From contig JANVFP010000041.1 in assembly GCA_027919835.1 (NCBI GenBank), forward strand, positions 248,001 to 312,000: a DNA stretch of 64,000 nucleotides. The letters are read 5' to 3'. A program made the translations under genes and the position numbers. Position 1 is the first letter of the stretch. Each line of letters starts with the position of its first letter. Shown here piece after piece: positions 45,097-57,032 of this stretch. The notes beneath the pieces were generated by a model. The model was given only the letters and a program-made list of their open reading frames with translations. It searched no databases and was not told the DNA's origin. This DNA is from Lentinula raphanica. Its lineage: Eukaryota; Basidiomycota; Agaricomycetes; Agaricales; Omphalotaceae.

Positions 45097-47766
45097 TTAT
45101 TGGTCTTCAACTTCTTCATAGTCTTCCTCGTCATTTGCAGATGCTTCTTGATACTATGAAGACAAGTTAGGTATAGAGTCGGATCGTGAAACGGTATGTT
45201 CAACGGGAGTCATTCACCTGTTGATACTCGGCACTAAAGCAAGGAAAAGCAATCAACACGAGCATTCAGCGTGGGCACGTCGCAGGGAACGAGGAGTTTA
45301 TCACTGACATGAGGTCTTGAGTGTTGCTTTCCGCTTCCGAAAACTCCATAGGATCCATGCCTTCTCCAGTATACCTGTTCCGAAAGGCGATTAATAGATA
45401 TGTTTCCCGGGAGAAGAATAACACCCCACCAATGGAGGAAAGCACCCCGTTTGTACATGGCGGAAAACTATTTTCAGTATATGAGAAGCGAGCTTAGGGA
45501 CGAAAGGTTGTTGTGTATACCGTTCCAAGAGTTCTCTGAAATAGTTCTTGCACCGCGGTTGAGTTCGACAATGCCGTGGCAGCCTACAACCATCTCGTCT
45601 CATTCCCTCACCCGGTGATAGAGATGAGGGACTGACCAATTTTTGACCAACCGGAGGGACGGATACTAGTGAGACCGAAACGTTGTCGGGAATCCACCTG
45701 AAGTTCAGTAAGTAAGTAAATGAGTAAATGATTGTGGTATATGAGACGAGGGACTCACTCGACGAAATGTTGAGAATTCCGGGTTTGAAGATCGTGTACC
45801 GCAACCTCGAAATAATGATCAACCAGGAATCACAAGTCCAATAGAGAGCATACTTACCTCGGCCTCACGAGAAGCTACCCTTCCTCGGAAGATAGTAGCG
45901 GCAGTGAGATAGCGGCTGCCACAAGCCGGTTCATCGTGTCAGCGTATTGTATAGCCGTCAAGGTAAGAACCGTACCCAAAGCGAGGATCGCAGGCCACCA
46001 AGAGATTTTTGCGATCGAAGAGACTGGAGAAGGAGCCCATCAACACTATAGTTCGAGTCAAGCATCCGTTGGCAAGACCTACGCTTGAGTGAGCTCGGGA
46101 ATCGAAAGACCATGATACGCCTGAGATGCGCTACTGTAGAAAGGGGCATAGCTGGGCATCAAAAAGTGCAGCTGTCGGCTTGTTAGGGACAAAATGCGAA
46201 AACATGTCGTAGAGCGTACACGGGGAAACGGTATGAGATTCATTCCAAGCTTGCGCAAGTCACTACAAGGGAGCGAATTCTGTCAAGGCATGATCGCTTC
46301 AAAAGGAAGGAAACATATATTGACCCGTTCAACTGGCCGGGGAAACGTAAACTGGTGCTGACTCCACACATGACTTTCGCTACAAGCTGAGATCCAACGG
46401 TATGAGATATGAGGAAGTTGCAGCCACTGCTTCGAACTCACCTCATTCAAATCGGGAAATGACGGACTCTTGATTTTGAGAGTCCCCGAGGTGATATTGT
46501 ATCTGTACAGAGTGTCGGTGAATTTTTGATCATTTACAGAAGATTAAGCTCGAACCCACAGTGCCTCGTTATCAATGCAGATTGTCAAATCGCTAGTGTC
46601 AAGAAGTTGATGTACGGAAAGCATAGCGTTGTAGGGCTCTACAACGGTTTCGGATACCTATGACGCGTTCGCGAACATTGGCACATGCATGGGCAAAGAA
46701 GGGATCAAAACAAGCGCACCTTTGGCGATGGGAGGATGGAAAAAGTGGAAAGCATCCGATCCGGGAACTCCTTTATTACAAAGTCAAGTTCTGATTAGCA
46801 TTATGCGACTGGCCAAAGTTAAAAACATAACACACTTCGCGCAGTTTCGAAAGCAGCAAACTTCCCATTCCGGCACCTGTCCCTCCTCCAAGTGAATGTA
46901 TCAACTGGAAACCTTGAAGCGTATCGCATCCTTCTGCTTGTCTTCTGATAGTGTCCTAATGAAGATTTCGTTCGTCTTCGTCTATCCCCTAAATTCCACG
47001 GAACATACCAGGAGAGGGTCAATCAACTCAGCGCCTGACAGTATACGTCAAGGTCAGCTTAGCCCTCAGTCGAGTTCTTACACTCCACCTTCAGTGTAAA
47101 CTAGGCACGGTATCATTAGAGAACATACAATGCCGGGCAACAATTACTCACATCCTTTCGCCCAATTGTTGCCTGCTCCAGGTTCACCAGTGACAAATGT
47201 GTCTGGACGAAATAGACGACCGATGGGACCACTTCGAAGCTTCAGAATGGAGCGCCAATTGAGCCTGAATGTCGAAGATCTGCAAAACATTCACGCACAC
47301 GATTACACACTCCAGCCTCCAAATCGATTTGGGTGCTTCTTGGAACATATCTTTGTGATCCTCCATGTTCGACTTCGGTGAAGTACACTCCGACCTATTT
47401 CAAGTAGAAATTTCAAGTTTATGAAGCATACGATCTTGCGAGAACATACGCGTTGAAGTTGTAATGGGTCAGATCCTTTGTATGCCTGTGACCTGTATGA
47501 GCACCGCTGATCTCGACATCGAGCGCATCCGGCGCACCCCATCGTGGTCGAGACCATGCTCAGCTAGAAGCATCTTCCAAAATGCCTCTCCCACTTGATT
47601 TCCGGCCTATGGAGGTCAAATTATGTCCATCTTCACTGTCAATACGGCGAACATGAGGCCTAAAATTTGAGTCTGACCTGGCCGACCTAAAGAAGCTGTT
47701 CAGTGGCGAACTAAGTTGGAGCGAAGAACGAGATACTTGTAGATTGATTATTTCTCTTGAAGGCAT
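45097..47766 (-). CDS. Divergent beta-tubulin paralogue with 24 exons
   Basis: Exons 47766-47737, 47686-47678, 47606-47538, 47485-47450, 47394-47299, 47239-47152, 47100-47089, 47034-47009, 46955-46836, 46770-46720, 46657-46560, 46502-46442, 46386-46325, 46262-46220, 46171-46083, 46023-45976, 45915-45858, 45805-45759, 45697-45637, 45583-45521, 45467-45430, 45374-45309, 45233-45218 and 45153-45097 sum to 1344 nt, 447 residues, exactly tubulin size. Landmarks: '[13 protein letters not shown]', 'NNWAKGFYTEGAELID', the GTP signature 'GGGTGAGMG', '[13 protein letters not shown]', '[20 protein letters not shown]', '[20 protein letters not shown]', '[15 protein letters not shown]' and '[18 protein letters not shown]', the acidic tail. 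It starts MPSREI, not MREI. By position it has Asn for His6, Leu for Glu198 and Ile for Phe200. Microexons of 9, 12 and 16 nt. It is probably a specialised isotype, not the main beta-tubulin. Confidence 0.92.
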
Positions 47767-47913
47767 TGCGTCCACACACAAAGAATTTTGTTGAGGCAGT
47801 TGGTGGTTCAGAAACAAATTATGACGCGAGTTCGCGTTGAATAAGGGCGCTTGAGATTAGATAAGATAAACACATTCCTTTGTTCAAGCTCATCACTTTC
47901 TCAATTCTGTACC
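47767..47913. promoter_or_regulatory. Bidirectional promoter between beta-tubulin paralogue and GET4
   Basis: Only 147 bp separate the two divergent ATGs. The spacer contains GATAAGATAA-like GATA motifs (about 47861-47871) and a pyrimidine-rich leader in front of the GET4 start. Shared control is plausible but not shown. Confidence 0.5.
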
Positions 47914-49190
47914 ATGTCTTCTTCTCGAGCTTTGAATGCCATCCTTCCTCAAATCGAAAGCGCACCCTACGAAGCACATCAGAAAGCTCGTACATTTGCC
48001 TCTCGCTACGTCAAATCATCCCAATACGATGTTGCCATCGATGTCCTCTTCCAAAGTTCACGAGAATTGCTGAAAACGGGCCAGCCGGGCAGTGGCGTTG
48101 ATCTAGCTGGGTTTCTACTTGAAGTGTATGATACTAAAGGGGAGAGCGTTACTGAGGAAAGTAAAGGTGAGTTGATTCGCAATTACTTCTGTGATGTTGT
48201 GGATAATAACCAACATGACGACACAGGAAGATTGACCCAGCTCATCGCTCTAACTGGCTCTGAAGGAGCGTGGCGAAAGACATTGATAGACAAATCCTTA
48301 GCGTATGTATATTGAACCGCCCTCATCTTCCTTGTTTGATCATCCCAGGTAAAGTTGGTCGGCAAAACATGGACCTTGTCCCGCTGGAGATCAACAGCTG
48401 CATCACTATGTTGGGGAACTACTTTACAAGGGTATGTCCGCGTTTAGACTGAAATTCAACTAATCTCATCGCGGTTCGATATAGAGGGATCCTTCGCGGC
48501 CGCAGAGCCACATCTATTGGCATCTGGATCCCGAGATAGTGCGAGATTGTTGGCAGAGATGTTCATTCAATGGGCAACACCATCCACTACGTTCGGTCCG
48601 TTTGCATTGCGAGGAACAATACCGTATGTGTTTTCCTCTTATTCCTCGCATGTCTCGTCGTCAACAACACCCTTCATGAATCAGATACCTCCAAAATGGC
48701 AACATACTCGCGGCGCGAACGTTCATCAAGCACTTTGTCTCTGCACCTGCCATTCCTCGCTCTACTGTTGGATCTACTCTCCCCATCGGTCCTTCCGGCG
48801 ACGAAATCATCGTCGCACAAGATTCATTGATCAATTTCGCTCAGCTCGCTGTGGCGACATGTCAGCGAGCGCACGGGGAGCGAAACAAAGTCATGAGAGA
48901 GAGCTGGGTTCGTCTTTGTGGCACGTATCAGAGCAAGGGAGGGATTCTTTCTCATCCTGAAGTGAGAAAGGTGAGCATGAAACAAAACCCTCCTGATTTA
49001 GTTAGCTGATCGAATATGAACATAGGCATTGCAAGATATCGCCACACTCTACTTCGCGATTCCTCCTCCAAGGAATCAGGCAGGGAATCCGTTGGGAGAT
49101 ATGATGTCGTCGTTGTTTGGTGGACCTCCCTCCGTGCAGCCAGGGAGGCGAGTTTTGGCACCTGCAACAGCGGCAACTGGGTTGGATTGA
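47914..49190 (+). CDS. GET4: Get4 (tail-anchored protein insertion pathway)
   Basis: Six exons (47914-48166, 48227-48302, 48355-48431, 48485-48623, 48685-48970, 49026-49190) sum to 996 nt, 331 residues. Get4 is a cytosolic helical-repeat (TPR-like) protein that pairs with Get5. It links Sgt2 to Get3 to hand tail-anchored proteins to the ER. Family blocks: 'YEAHQKARTFASRYVKSSQY', 'DVLFQSSRELLKTGQPGSG', 'RLTQLIALTG', 'WRKTLIDKSLAWSAK', 'YVGELLYKE', 'RDSARLLAEMF' and 'FALRGTIPYLQNGNILAART'. The intron before 'WSAK' ends at an AAAG acceptor (48354), needed to keep the frame. All family blocks are present, and it looks functional. Confidence 0.93.
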
Positions 49191-50259
49191 AGTAAGGCAT
49201 TCAGCACGTTGTATATAGTTTTTTTCGAGTCCTTCAGTCAAGATCATTGGAGAAATCGTTTATGAAGAGGCTAGGACAAGTTTCGTGTGTACGGTGTAGT
49301 TCGTTGAAACGCTTAGGAAAACGTAGTCAACGTCAGGCTATTGCATAAAATTCGGCAGTATATTTGAACCAATTCTGATGGTGACGGCAAACGAAGGTGT
49401 ACAGATAGTACCGAAGGGTAGTTCGAAGGGTAGTACATATCGAGGAGGACCAAACATCAGATATGCCAGCGTATCAGAACTTTAAAAAAGACAGTCAGTA
49501 TTTGGACGACATACACAACCAAAAAAAAAGAGCGACAAGAAAAAGATATAATCAGGGAACCGGGAATCGACTCGGCAGAAAACAGCAATGAAGCGTCTCC
49601 TGCTTCAGACGGCACTTCCTAAAGCATTCGGTCGAAATCATCATGAAATTTCCAGGTAAGGGTTGATACGAAAACTGGACGACGACAAGAAAAAGCAGGA
49701 TGACTCTGGCTCACCTTCACCTACAAGGGCCTACAATGAAGGACAATCACTTCTGTATTAGCAATTATCGAATCTCATTGAATTTTCAGCCTGTCAAAGC
49801 CCAATATGGAGAGTTAAAAATTGTCAAGCCGGACGATGTTGTGGTCGACGAGAGTAACTTCAATACGATTCACACGCAGGTTCCAAAGGGAAAACAGTGT
49901 GTCATACTATTGATCACATGGTTGCAAACTTGTATTCTGTCGAAGTCGTATACTACTACACTAACTCAAACTCGAGCTTTCGCCTCCTGTTAAGCTGGGA
50001 CTAGAGACCTTCGCAACAGAGCTCCAGATTTATACTAGCTTCATTTCTTCCTCTATGAAATCTGCTTCCTCTAAAAATTTCAACGTCCTTAACCATTCAT
50101 GACCCGAGCTGTTAGAGAAAGTCTGCTACACCCTCATGGAGTTCCCGGACAGAGTTCTCTTGAGTATCAGGTGTGCTACATACGAACTATCATTCGAGCA
50201 AAGCAAAAAATTCATTGGTACATTCATACTTCTAGGAATGCAGGAGACCGTTGACATTG
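49191..50259. other. Non-coding stretch
   Basis: No supported gene. An open frame at plus 49700-49993 has no recognisable domain. Confidence 0.45.
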
Positions 50260-52009
50260 ATGAAGATTTCGTGAGTGTTTCTGTTCTCGATGGAGTTATG
50301 CTGCAGCTGCTCTAACTTGTGTGGAAATACAGCAGCCACCATGTTCGTCGTCACTCATACGACGACTCTGAATCTTCTCTCTGTGACAACAGCCGTCGTC
50401 AACTCCGCTACACTCGAGCCGAACGTTCTCTCCTAATCTCCTTCCATGCCCACGTCGATGCTGCAGCCCCTTCGAATGATTCGGTTACGCCTTCTCTGCA
50501 AGTTCAACTACGGCTCCTCAACCAGGCAGCATCACGTCTGACGGCTCAAGCGACTGATATCCGAATTCGGATGGATGCTGCTTCTCAGGGTGTTCTGCAA
50601 TGTCATTCTGGCTGTGACACAGAGAAATACAAGCAGGCTTTGATTGAGAAATGGAAGGATGAACGGAGTTTGGAGAGGATTCAGGACGAAGTCAAACGAG
50701 TAGAAGCGGTCATAGCGAGTATCAGCACAAAGAGCTCGACGCACCCAGCATCGGTACCAAACCTGGATCGAGAAGGCAAGAAAACTTGGTCAGATTTCTT
50801 CAATCAACATCTTCGCGTCCTCGTTCTCGACGTCTACGCCTCCATCCACGCAGCTCTACCGCTTACGACACCCATTATACTCATGCTCCGCGCCGAATGA
50901 CCCTGACCGACGTAAAGCCTATTCGCGCACGTCCGTGGAGCGTCACGGATGCGTTCACCAAGAAGTATGTCCACCCGAAAACCGTTACCCTTGCAGTTGG
51001 AACACGTCTTGAGGTCTCAACCTCATCACAAACCTTTGCTGACTCCAATCGGGGACTGCGACTGCCTCAGAGTGGTGCACTGTCTGACATTGCGGAAGGC
51101 GAATCTCTTCTGGCGTTGGAAAACGGGGAAAATGTTGAACCAGCAGAAGCTCGTACCCCTTCGTCGATGACGATCTCTATACTCTGCCACACGGATTGTA
51201 CTGAAATCCTGAACGGGGCTGACACTACAGTTGGTGTGACCGCGAACGCCAAGGTCGACGAGACAATGACCGCGTCATGCGGTCTCTTGACCGACTATAC
51301 ATCTATTTCTGAGGACAACGACAAGGGTACTGCAACGATCTTTTCTCATTCCCCGCATCATCTCAACTTCGAGAACATTCAACTGGAAGTCGAGATTCCG
51401 ATCTATGCTCAGGACCTGTTCGCTATTCTCGACCGTATCGGCTCAGAGTTCGAAAACCATCGTCCCTTGGAGAATGCTTACTTTCTTGGCACGACAACAT
51501 CATCCTCATCATCGAAACCTTCTCCTCAAACTCCGGAGAAACAACACAAACATTCTTCTTTACCTCCACCTTCTGCTTTCCTTACCCCTCCCCGTCTTCT
51601 CTCCCGTTCTTCTGGCTCGCTCAAGGGCCGTAATTCAACTCTCAAACCCAGTGTGTCACTAGGAAACTTACACCCAGACTCTCGTACCACCAAATCACCC
51701 TTAGAGCGGGAACGCTCCTCGCTCCTTTCCATTCCAGAATCCTCATCTATGCTTTCGCTGTCCAGCTCACAAATCAGCCTGGCCCCTCCGAAATTGGAGT
51801 TGGACGGTCATTCTGCATTGACTGCGACCTCTCCAGCGCCTGGAACTCCAACGGAGAGGAACGTCAATGTCGTATCGGGTGAAGGCTCTGACAACTCAGA
51901 TTCCACACCACCTCGCCCAAGCTCGACAGTGAAGAGACTGAAACGAAGACTATCTTCACGACTATCGTTAGCGATGTTTGGGTCACCGACAAAGGCTACC
52001 AGCGGATGA
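50260..52009 (+). CDS. Hypothetical Ser-rich protein with helical N-terminal part
   Basis: Three exons (50260-50270, 50333-50788, 50854-52009; introns 62 and 65 nt) give 540 residues in one frame. The first exon is 11 nt (MKIS split). A stop lies just upstream in the same frame, which supports ATG 50260. Residues about 60-140 are helical and charged ('DTEKYKQALIEKWKDERSLE', 'RIQDEVKRVEAVI'), likely a coiled coil. The C-terminal third is Ser/Pro/Thr-rich with basic ends ('VKRLKRRLSSRLS'). Family not recognised. The intron 50789-50853 is needed to join the two large open frames. Confidence 0.6.
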
Positions 52010-52498
52010 TTTGGCTGATTTGATTGTTCGCTCTACATGTTTTTGCTAAGATCTCTCGATTTGCCATGCTTTGGACTATTCTCTTGCATATGATTGTGGA
52101 CCTTTTTGTTACAGACGCTAATTGCTAACTTGCTACTTGCTCATCTATAATCTTCTTGGTTTCCATCCTTGAATATTCTTACATGTATGTATGTCTCTGC
52201 TTGTGCTTCGTTCTACATAGTCATGATACTGTTTCCCTTCGGTTTTTTCTTTGGTACGGCAAAGTTCATGATGTATCGATAATTTCGCGCACTTTGGCAG
52301 TCCTTGGAATCTTTGAACGTTTGGCTCTAATTGACCCTGTCACGAAGCATGTTCAGCGAGATGTTCACAAAGTTCAAGACCCAAATTAGAACATGAAAGG
52401 TCGTGATTGGTAGTACTATGTACACTTTCGTTACGGGCTGTTCGTGTATACATGGCCAGGATAACTTCCGAGTTGACTCTGAAAGGACTTCGGAAGAG
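52010..52498. other. Convergent spacer
   Basis: 3' flanks of the plus-strand Ser-rich gene and the minus-strand kinase-like gene. Nothing else seen. Confidence 0.5.
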
Positions 52499-53723
52499 TT
52501 AAGAGTGTTCCTCCCGTAATTTTGAACAAGCATTGGAGACCGTCAACTTGAAGTTTGGAGATTGCGTGTAAGGATCCCATAAAAGATTCCATCGCCGAAT
52601 GAACCAGTCGATCTAAGAAAGAATGACCGGTGAATGATCAATCGATATTTCAAGGATCGGTGCAGATAAACTCGAACTCACGAATTCTTCGATTGTAGGG
52701 ACATATTTCACTCCCACAAGCCCTTCAGGGCCAAGATCCACAAAGTGGACAAACTTGAACTCGAGTGACTCTTCATCAAGTTCAACAAGCAGGTTCAAGG
52801 GAGAGATATCGCTAGAAATGGAGACAGCACAGTACATGAGGCGAATCTGGCAGCAGGAAGCAGCAGCGACACACGCACCTAGACAACATCTTATATTGCG
52901 CCACCCAATCGTATATCTGAATACAAGCTTGATCCTGTACCTCGAAGTAAACCTTGATCTTCGATTCGAGGGGGGTTGAGGCAGATATCATTTTCGGATA
53001 TTTGTGCAGAGGCTTTCCTTTCTGCTTCAACATCACGATCACGCCGTAACGTTGTGAATCAATAAACCCCGCCTCCACCAGCTGTCCCACTTGTGCAAGT
53101 GCCGCCGCTTCGTGAGTGAATCGCCAGTGGCCGTTACGGGCACCCATCGAAACTAGCTTTAGAACAAGTTTGTTGCCTTCATATGTCTTGCCAGAATGGG
53201 ACTCGACTGAATAACGGACGTCTGCGGGAAGTGTGAAGATGAGTTTGTCCTCTCCTACTTCGGGGAGACGTTTCATTTTTGCAACTTTCTTCGATAAGTC
53301 TTTAGATGTATATAGGTGGTGTTAGTGCATGCATCAAAGACCCAGAATGCGCGCACCATAGAAGTAAATGTGTTTAAATTGTTGATCGAATCCTTTCCAC
53401 CCTCCGAGATCTATCCATGGCGTTTCCTTTCAGATGTCAGTAACTCTCTTGTTAGAAGGAAAAAGTCCTAGTCAACCTCGACTTACCTCGAGCTGCTGAC
53501 GCCATTTTTGAGTTCGTTCGTCGACAACTTCGGTCGGAGCTCTGCGTTCTAAATGACGTGCTTTCAAGTCGTTGGTGTTCGGAACGAGCGCTGCTGTGGC
53601 AGGAGTTTGGAGGTCCAGGGCGTCGCGTCGCAGAGGAATCACTGCCTGAGGTGCAGCACGGATCTGAGCCGTACACAGACAAGCACCTACAACAATGCGA
53701 ATGCAGATGGCGGTGAACAGCAT
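52499..53723 (-). CDS. Secreted protein-kinase-like protein without HRD
   Basis: Five exons (53723-53487, 53426-53357, 53299-52941, 52846-52682, 52612-52499) sum to 945 nt, 314 residues. The N-terminus is a signal peptide ('MLFTAICIRIVVGACLCTAQ' then 'IRAAP'). The rest has kinase-like order: 'NKLVLKLV' (beta-3 Lys position), 'THEAAAL' (helix C Glu position), 'VIVMLKQKGKPL' near the hinge, 'SSDISPLNLLVEL' where a kinase has HRDxxxxN (Asp and Asn kept, His-Arg replaced), and 'VHFVDLG' in the DFG position. The C-lobe is very short, ending 'WFIRRWNLLWDPYT' plus about 23 residues. It is either an atypical secreted kinase or a pseudokinase. The intron 52940-52847 lies within an open frame and is inferred from phase. 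Confidence 0.65.
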
Positions 53724-54190
53724 CGAAATGCGTGTGACACGAAGAGGAGATTGTAACTGAACGTGGCTCTGACCAGCAGAGCTTCTGAGTAGTGAAGTGT
53801 ATCGAAGGGAAGTAAAAAGGGAAAAAAAAGTATCATAAGAGGGAAACGGTGGGAAATTTGAGGCGTTTGAGCTTGAAGTTGATCGATGATCCTGCGGGCA
53901 TTGTGCTAAGTATGTAGGCTATCTTTCTTCCAGTTGCTTTCATTCACCGTTCCCGATTTTCGAGATTGTGAGCATTTACATTGGAAAGTGATACACGGAT
54001 AGTGATTGCAAGTAGCTATTGATACAGCGAAGGGGGAACAGTCAATACAGAATAGAGAGAAGCAAAGCAAAGCAGTAACAAAGCAGTAGCACAGGCAGAT
54101 ACACAATAATATACAGATACGCATTCGATCAGCTTTCTTCTTGCACTCCTTTTGACGAATCCGTCCTGAGAAGAACTTTGGCAGATGTAC
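53724..54190. other. Spacer upstream of the secreted kinase-like gene
   Basis: Contains an A-rich run (53822-53829) and AGCAAAGCAAAGCAGTAACAAAGCAGTAG-type short repeats at 54060-54090. No gene. Confidence 0.45.
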
Positions 54191-56906
54191 TCAATTCGAG
54201 CTGAAGAACTCATTACCCCCCACCCAAATCGGCTTCCAAACTGGGGACGGCGACGTGGACGAAAGAGTCGAGGAGGAAGCTCCTGCCGTTTGAACAGGAT
54301 TCCATTGTTTTGGACACCTGGAATACGCTTGACCGCACGGACACATCAATCTTGAGCTTGAAGTCCTGCTGCCGGTTAACGAAGGCGTCACAGGAGGAGG
54401 ATGTCGTGCAACCTCAAACTCAAGCACCGATTCTGTCAACCCCGGAATCCAGATCGGTTTGGCTACGCTGTCCTCCGAGCTCGTTGTCGAATCCTCCCGC
54501 TTCTTCGCATCCTTAGCTTTCCGCGTCTCATCCCGTAACTTCTGCGCCGCAAGCACCATTTGTTGAACCGTAGGTGCAGGAAAATCAGTTTCCAGTCGAA
54601 GTTTCTTCTGTGGAGGCTGTGAACTGGTCTCGTGGAGCATGTACGGAGCGATGGTATGCGTGTCGATCGCGGGAACGACGTCCGAGGGGGGAGGAAGAGT
54701 GCTAGGGACTGCTGAAGAGGGACAACCGGACGGGGGAGGAGGAGGCGGGCAAGGGACTGTTGGGACTGTTGAAGAGGGACGGCTGGATGAGGGAGTAGTA
54801 ATACTGGCAGTATGGGGAGTGCCGATACCAAGGGACGTGTGCGGAGACGAAGACCGAGAGGGGGACCTGGATGGAGCTTGACCAGGGTTCGTTGAAGGAG
54901 GCACTAGGGTAGGTTGCGTTGCGGGTTGACCCAATGATTGGCTGCGCAATTGCGGATAGTCGTTCGAAGCTGGCACATTTGCGCCTGACAACTCACCAGC
55001 CGGAGAAGCGGAGCGTGACGAGATGTAAATCGGCGAGGCACTGTCACCAGGTTTTGTTGAAGACCCTAGTGAGTTCACGGCGTAAGCATGATCCTCTGGC
55101 ATTTGCGAGGCCTTCCGTTTCTGACCCGCGATTTTGGCAACATGGAACGTATCAGGCGACGGACGAGCTGGTTGTTGTCGCTGTCTTTGGGTCTGGAATC
55201 GTTGTAAGGATCCTGCTACTGCCGGTATAGCTTGTGGTAAAGACAAGCTTTGACCATATGCCTGAACACCTTGCCAAGGAGCCTGCTGATTCTGGCGAAG
55301 ATTCTGCGGCGGCGTGAAGAATGAAAATTGACTGCGACCAGGTGGTACCGGGGCTGAACTGACCAAGGCTACAGACGAAGCAGGTGGTGGTGCTTCACTT
55401 TGAGATGCTGTAGGTTCAGGATGGGCATTGTTGGTGCCATGCGACGAAGGCCAAGGAGGGACCTGTTGCATTTGAGTGCTGGTTGTAGCACGTCGCAGGT
55501 TCTGTTCAGCATCTCCCCTGGGGAGAGTTGGTCGTTTAGCAGGCGCTCGATTCGGAGGCGGTAGCGGGGCTGGACAAGCCAGAGCGTCAGATGAAGTGAG
55601 CGGTATCTCGTTCCGAGACACTGAGGGTCCAGATTTGGCGTTGCTAGTCTCCGTCCAGGAAGGACGTCCCACAGCTGAAGGTACCTGCTGCATCTTCTGA
55701 CCATGAGCGATATTTGGCAGGGGATTCTGGATCTGGGTCCGGTTGACCTATAAGGAGTCTGAGCGAAAACTCAGTTGGGGAGAGTAAAATATAACGTACT
55801 GTGAGCTCAGCGTTTCTCCTGGGAAGAATAGGTCGTTGGACAGAAGCTCTATTGGGACCTTGAGGTTTTGAGGGTAGGGAGTCCTTGCGGACTTGTAGAG
55901 ATTGCGGGAAGGCTTTGTACTTTTGAGCTGAAGACGACGATAAGTTCTTGTGGTGAGATGCAGCTCCTGATGGAGAGTTTGCAGGGGAGGAAGTAGGCAA
56001 GAGATGAGATGAAGAAGGTGAATTGGATTGATTAGGTGGCGCTGATCCTACTGGGATCGGAAGAGGAGTTTGATTCGAAGCAGCGATTGGGATAGACCTG
56101 CTGGCATTTGTCGAACCACCTGAAGTCGTCCTTGCCCGATGCTGCTCGAGCAACTGTTTGTGATTCAGCGTCAATGCTTTCGGAGTAACATCTCCAACAG
56201 ACTGAACATGCGAAGCGGCGAAATCTATATTTCCATTAGCATCCGGCGTCCATCCGAACACTATTGGAGTTGACGAAGATCCTGCAGTAGAGGATTTCGA
56301 AGACGTTGACGATAACGTGGGCGAGGTGCCATAGGAATTAGGTCTGGATGTGGGTTGAATGTTGTATGAGCGCGGCGACGCAGCAGGTGGCTCAAACGGC
56401 TTCATGTTTTGGTGAACAGGATCATTGAGTTCAGTGCCAGCAGGTGTCCGATGAACGTTTTGCCTCTTGTAAGTGCTCCCATACCCCGACGCCCCACTAT
56501 ATCCAAAACTACTAGAATCTCCTCCGAGATAATCGAAATTTGAGGGATGCAGATACTGGGTTTGCTGTGGCGTCGCTCGTGGAATGGGATTCGCTTGCTT
56601 CATTCGGTGAGCAACAGCGTCGCTCAAGAAATTCGACTGCTGTAGATAAGATCCATAGGGCGGCACATTCTGAGAATCAGAAACAATAGATTTGGGAGGC
56701 GAAGCGATGTGGCTTGGACCAGAAGGTGGCATAGGGCTATATGAAGGTGTTGAACTGTTTCCAGGGTAAGGGTTGCGGTGAGCATAGGCACCGGCCATGG
56801 CTAGCCTGCGTAGGTCAGTGCTATTGTTGTAGCTGTAGCTGGACTCAGTGTCGCTGAGCTTCCAGGAAGACGATGAGGCGATCGGAGCGTGATTGAGCGC
56901 CATCAT
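54191..56906 (-). CDS. Large Ser/Pro/Gln-rich protein of unknown function
   Basis: Two exons (56906-55800 and 55747-54191; 52-nt intron) give 887 residues from the first Met of 'MMALNHAPIASSSSW'. The frame is open to 57032, so the true start is uncertain. Almost all of it is low complexity (Ser, Pro, Gln, Thr, Asn). Two similar segments, 'VQRPILPRRNAELT' and 'AKRPTLPRGDAEQN', suggest an internal repeat. A helical charged stretch ('LRDETRKAKDAKKREDS') and a C-terminal Cys cluster ('LMCPCGQAYSRCPKQWNP') are the only ordered-looking parts. Such composition is typical of fungal regulatory or scaffold proteins, but no family is recognised. Confidence 0.6.
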
Positions 56907-57032
56907 AGACGCGTTTCGAAGTAGAAGGTGATGGCGGATGAGGTTAGGACGAGGTGATCGCGTTAGCGACGTTGGCGAAAGTTGAGAGGAGAGAAGAAAG
57001 AGGTGGTTGAGTGGTAGAGTCGATTGTATCAA

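Noticed and set aside
52790..52870. A 32-nt intron in the secreted kinase-like gene
   Set aside because: Too short. A 94-nt intron starting at 52940 also fits the phases and is of normal size.
54639..55700. Several plus-strand frames rich in Gly, Val and Glu
   Set aside because: They are antisense to the Ser/Pro-rich gene on the minus strand.
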